From: an uncultured Eubacteriales bacterium
GTDB taxonomy: Bacteria > Bacillota > Clostridia > Oscillospirales > Ruminococcaceae
Length of the DNA: 5,371 nt
Reading direction: 5' to 3'
Assembly (NCBI GenBank): GCA_900318545.1
Contig: ONLC01000236.1
Location: 1-5,371 of the forward strand
A program made the position numbers and the translations under genes. Shown piece by piece: positions 4,773-5,371 of this stretch (the stretch's first letter is position 1; each line of letters opens with the position of its first letter). The notes below the pieces were generated by a model. The model did no database searches, was not told the origin of the DNA, and was given only the letters and a program-made list of their open reading frames with translations.

Positions 4773-5371
4773 TTAAACTCCTCCGAATCGTCTGTTTCTG
4801 TCGCTGTATGCAAGTATAGCCTTATCGAACTCATTGTTGTTGAAATCAGGCCATAGGATATCCGAATAGTAAAATTCGGCATAGGCGCACTGCCAGATCA
4901 TAAAATTGGAAAGCCTCTGCTCGCCGCTGGGTCTTATGACAAGATCGACAGGCGGAACGTCCTGTGTATAGAGGTTCTGCTCGATCATATCCATAGTTAT
5001 GTCCTGCGGTTCGAGCTTTCCCTCTTTGACCTGCTGTGCAAGAACCTTGCAGCTATGGCATATCTCGTCTCTGCCGCCGTAGTTGATTGCCAGCAGCAGA
5101 GTCATAATATCGTAGTCCTTGGATTTTTCCTCCGAATCACGCATTTTTTTCTGCAATGACTCACTGAGCTTGCTCCTGTCTCCGATAAAGCGAATGCGAA
5201 CGTGCTCCTTGAGAAAGTCGTCAAGCTCATCAAGATACTTTTCAAAAAGATCCATAAGCGCATCTACTTCTTCCTGAGGTCTTTTCCAGTTCTCTGTGGA
5301 AAACGCATAGAAGGTGATATACTTAACGCCGACCTGCTTTGCGTGTCTTGTGATCGCACGGAAATTCTGAG
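4773..5371 (-). CDS. uppS: Undecaprenyl diphosphate synthase (cis-prenyltransferase), N-terminus outside window
   Basis: 198 residues are visible in the frame running in from the right edge (first full codon at 5369-5367), out of about 240-250 for the family. The segment opens with RHAKQVGVKYITFYAFSTEN and WKRP, the conserved region after the first catalytic motif. It contains LLAINYGGRDEI, and near the end IRPSGEQRLSNF, WQCAYAEFYY and LWPDF, the RxSGExRxSNF diphosphate-binding motif and the AYAE glutamate (E213 in E. coli). The C-terminus (RRFGGV, stop at 4775-4773) is normal. The missing N-terminus would hold the MDGNxRW motif with the catalytic Asp. UppS condenses eight isopentenyl diphosphates onto farnesyl diphosphate to give C55-PP, the carrier lipid for peptidoglycan. 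An internal ATG at 5255 is not the start, since conserved family sequence continues upstream of it. cdsA follows after 3 nt, which implies coupled translation. Confidence 0.96.
   Translation of the reverse strand, partial: QNFRAITRHAKQVGVKYITFYAFSTENWKRPQEEVDALMDLFEKYLDELDDFLKEHVRIRFIGDRSKLSESLQKKMRDSEEKSKDYDIMTLLLAINYGGRDEICHSCKVLAQQVKEGKLEPQDITMDMIEQNLYTQDVPPVDLVIRPSGEQRLSNFMIWQCAYAEFYYSDILWPDFNNNEFDKAILAYSDRNRRFGGV
4778..4784 (-). promoter_or_regulatory. Ribosome binding site of cdsA inside the uppS end
   Basis: GGAGGAG on the minus strand overlaps the last Gly-Gly-Val codons of uppS and lies 8 nt before the cdsA ATG, supporting the chosen start and translational coupling. Confidence 0.85.

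Overview
The window looks like chromosomal DNA from a Gram-positive, low-to-mid GC Clostridia member. A Ruminococcus-like Oscillospiraceae is my best guess, inferred rather than proven. The basis is strong AGGAGG-type ribosome binding sites, near-consensus sigma-A promoters with extended -10 elements, a secreted Fn3-repeat/CAP protein of a kind common in ruminococci, and a uppS-cdsA gene pair.

Layout, left to right. (1) 1-633, minus strand: the N-terminal 211 residues of a lipoprotein D-Ala-D-Ala carboxypeptidase (VanY/M15B type), cut by the left edge. (2) About 740-873, minus: a dead remnant of a response regulator. Only the first ~43 residues of the receiver domain survive, and they are frameshifted by a 5-bp tandem duplication, yet a near-consensus promoter still sits in front. 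(3) 1069-2199, minus: an apparently intact SLC13/CitMHS-type ion transporter with a TTG start, a fully consensus promoter upstream and an intrinsic terminator downstream. (4) 2408-4046, plus: a secreted protein with a signal peptide, four Fn3-like domains and a CAP/SCP domain. It is split by a single +1 frameshift at 3236-3238. The shift falls exactly on a UCC-UGA-U heptamer preceded by a Shine-Dalgarno-like GAGGUG, so it is either a 1-nt mutation or sequencing error, or a recoding site. A perfect 12-bp intrinsic terminator follows. (5) 4104-4769, minus: a CdsA-like phosphatidate cytidylyltransferase that keeps its N-terminal membrane part but has lost the C-terminal catalytic region, replaced by a basic Lys/Asn/Ser-rich tail. 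(6) 4773-5371, minus: uppS (undecaprenyl diphosphate synthase), missing its N-terminus at the right edge, with the cdsA start 3 nt after its stop.

How they fit together: UppS makes the lipid carrier for cell-wall synthesis, CdsA normally makes CDP-diacylglycerol, and the carboxypeptidase trims peptidoglycan stems, so most of the window concerns the envelope. In many Firmicutes the order is uppS-cdsA-dxr-rseP. Here the run stops inside cdsA and meets a convergent secreted-protein gene. With the response-regulator relic and the split Fn3/CAP gene, the window shows repeated signs of gene decay or rearrangement. I see no CRISPR array, tRNA, rRNA, transposase or clearly new multi-gene system. The most interesting points are the UCC-UGA-U junction, the truncated cdsA with its new tail, and the decayed regulator with an intact promoter.
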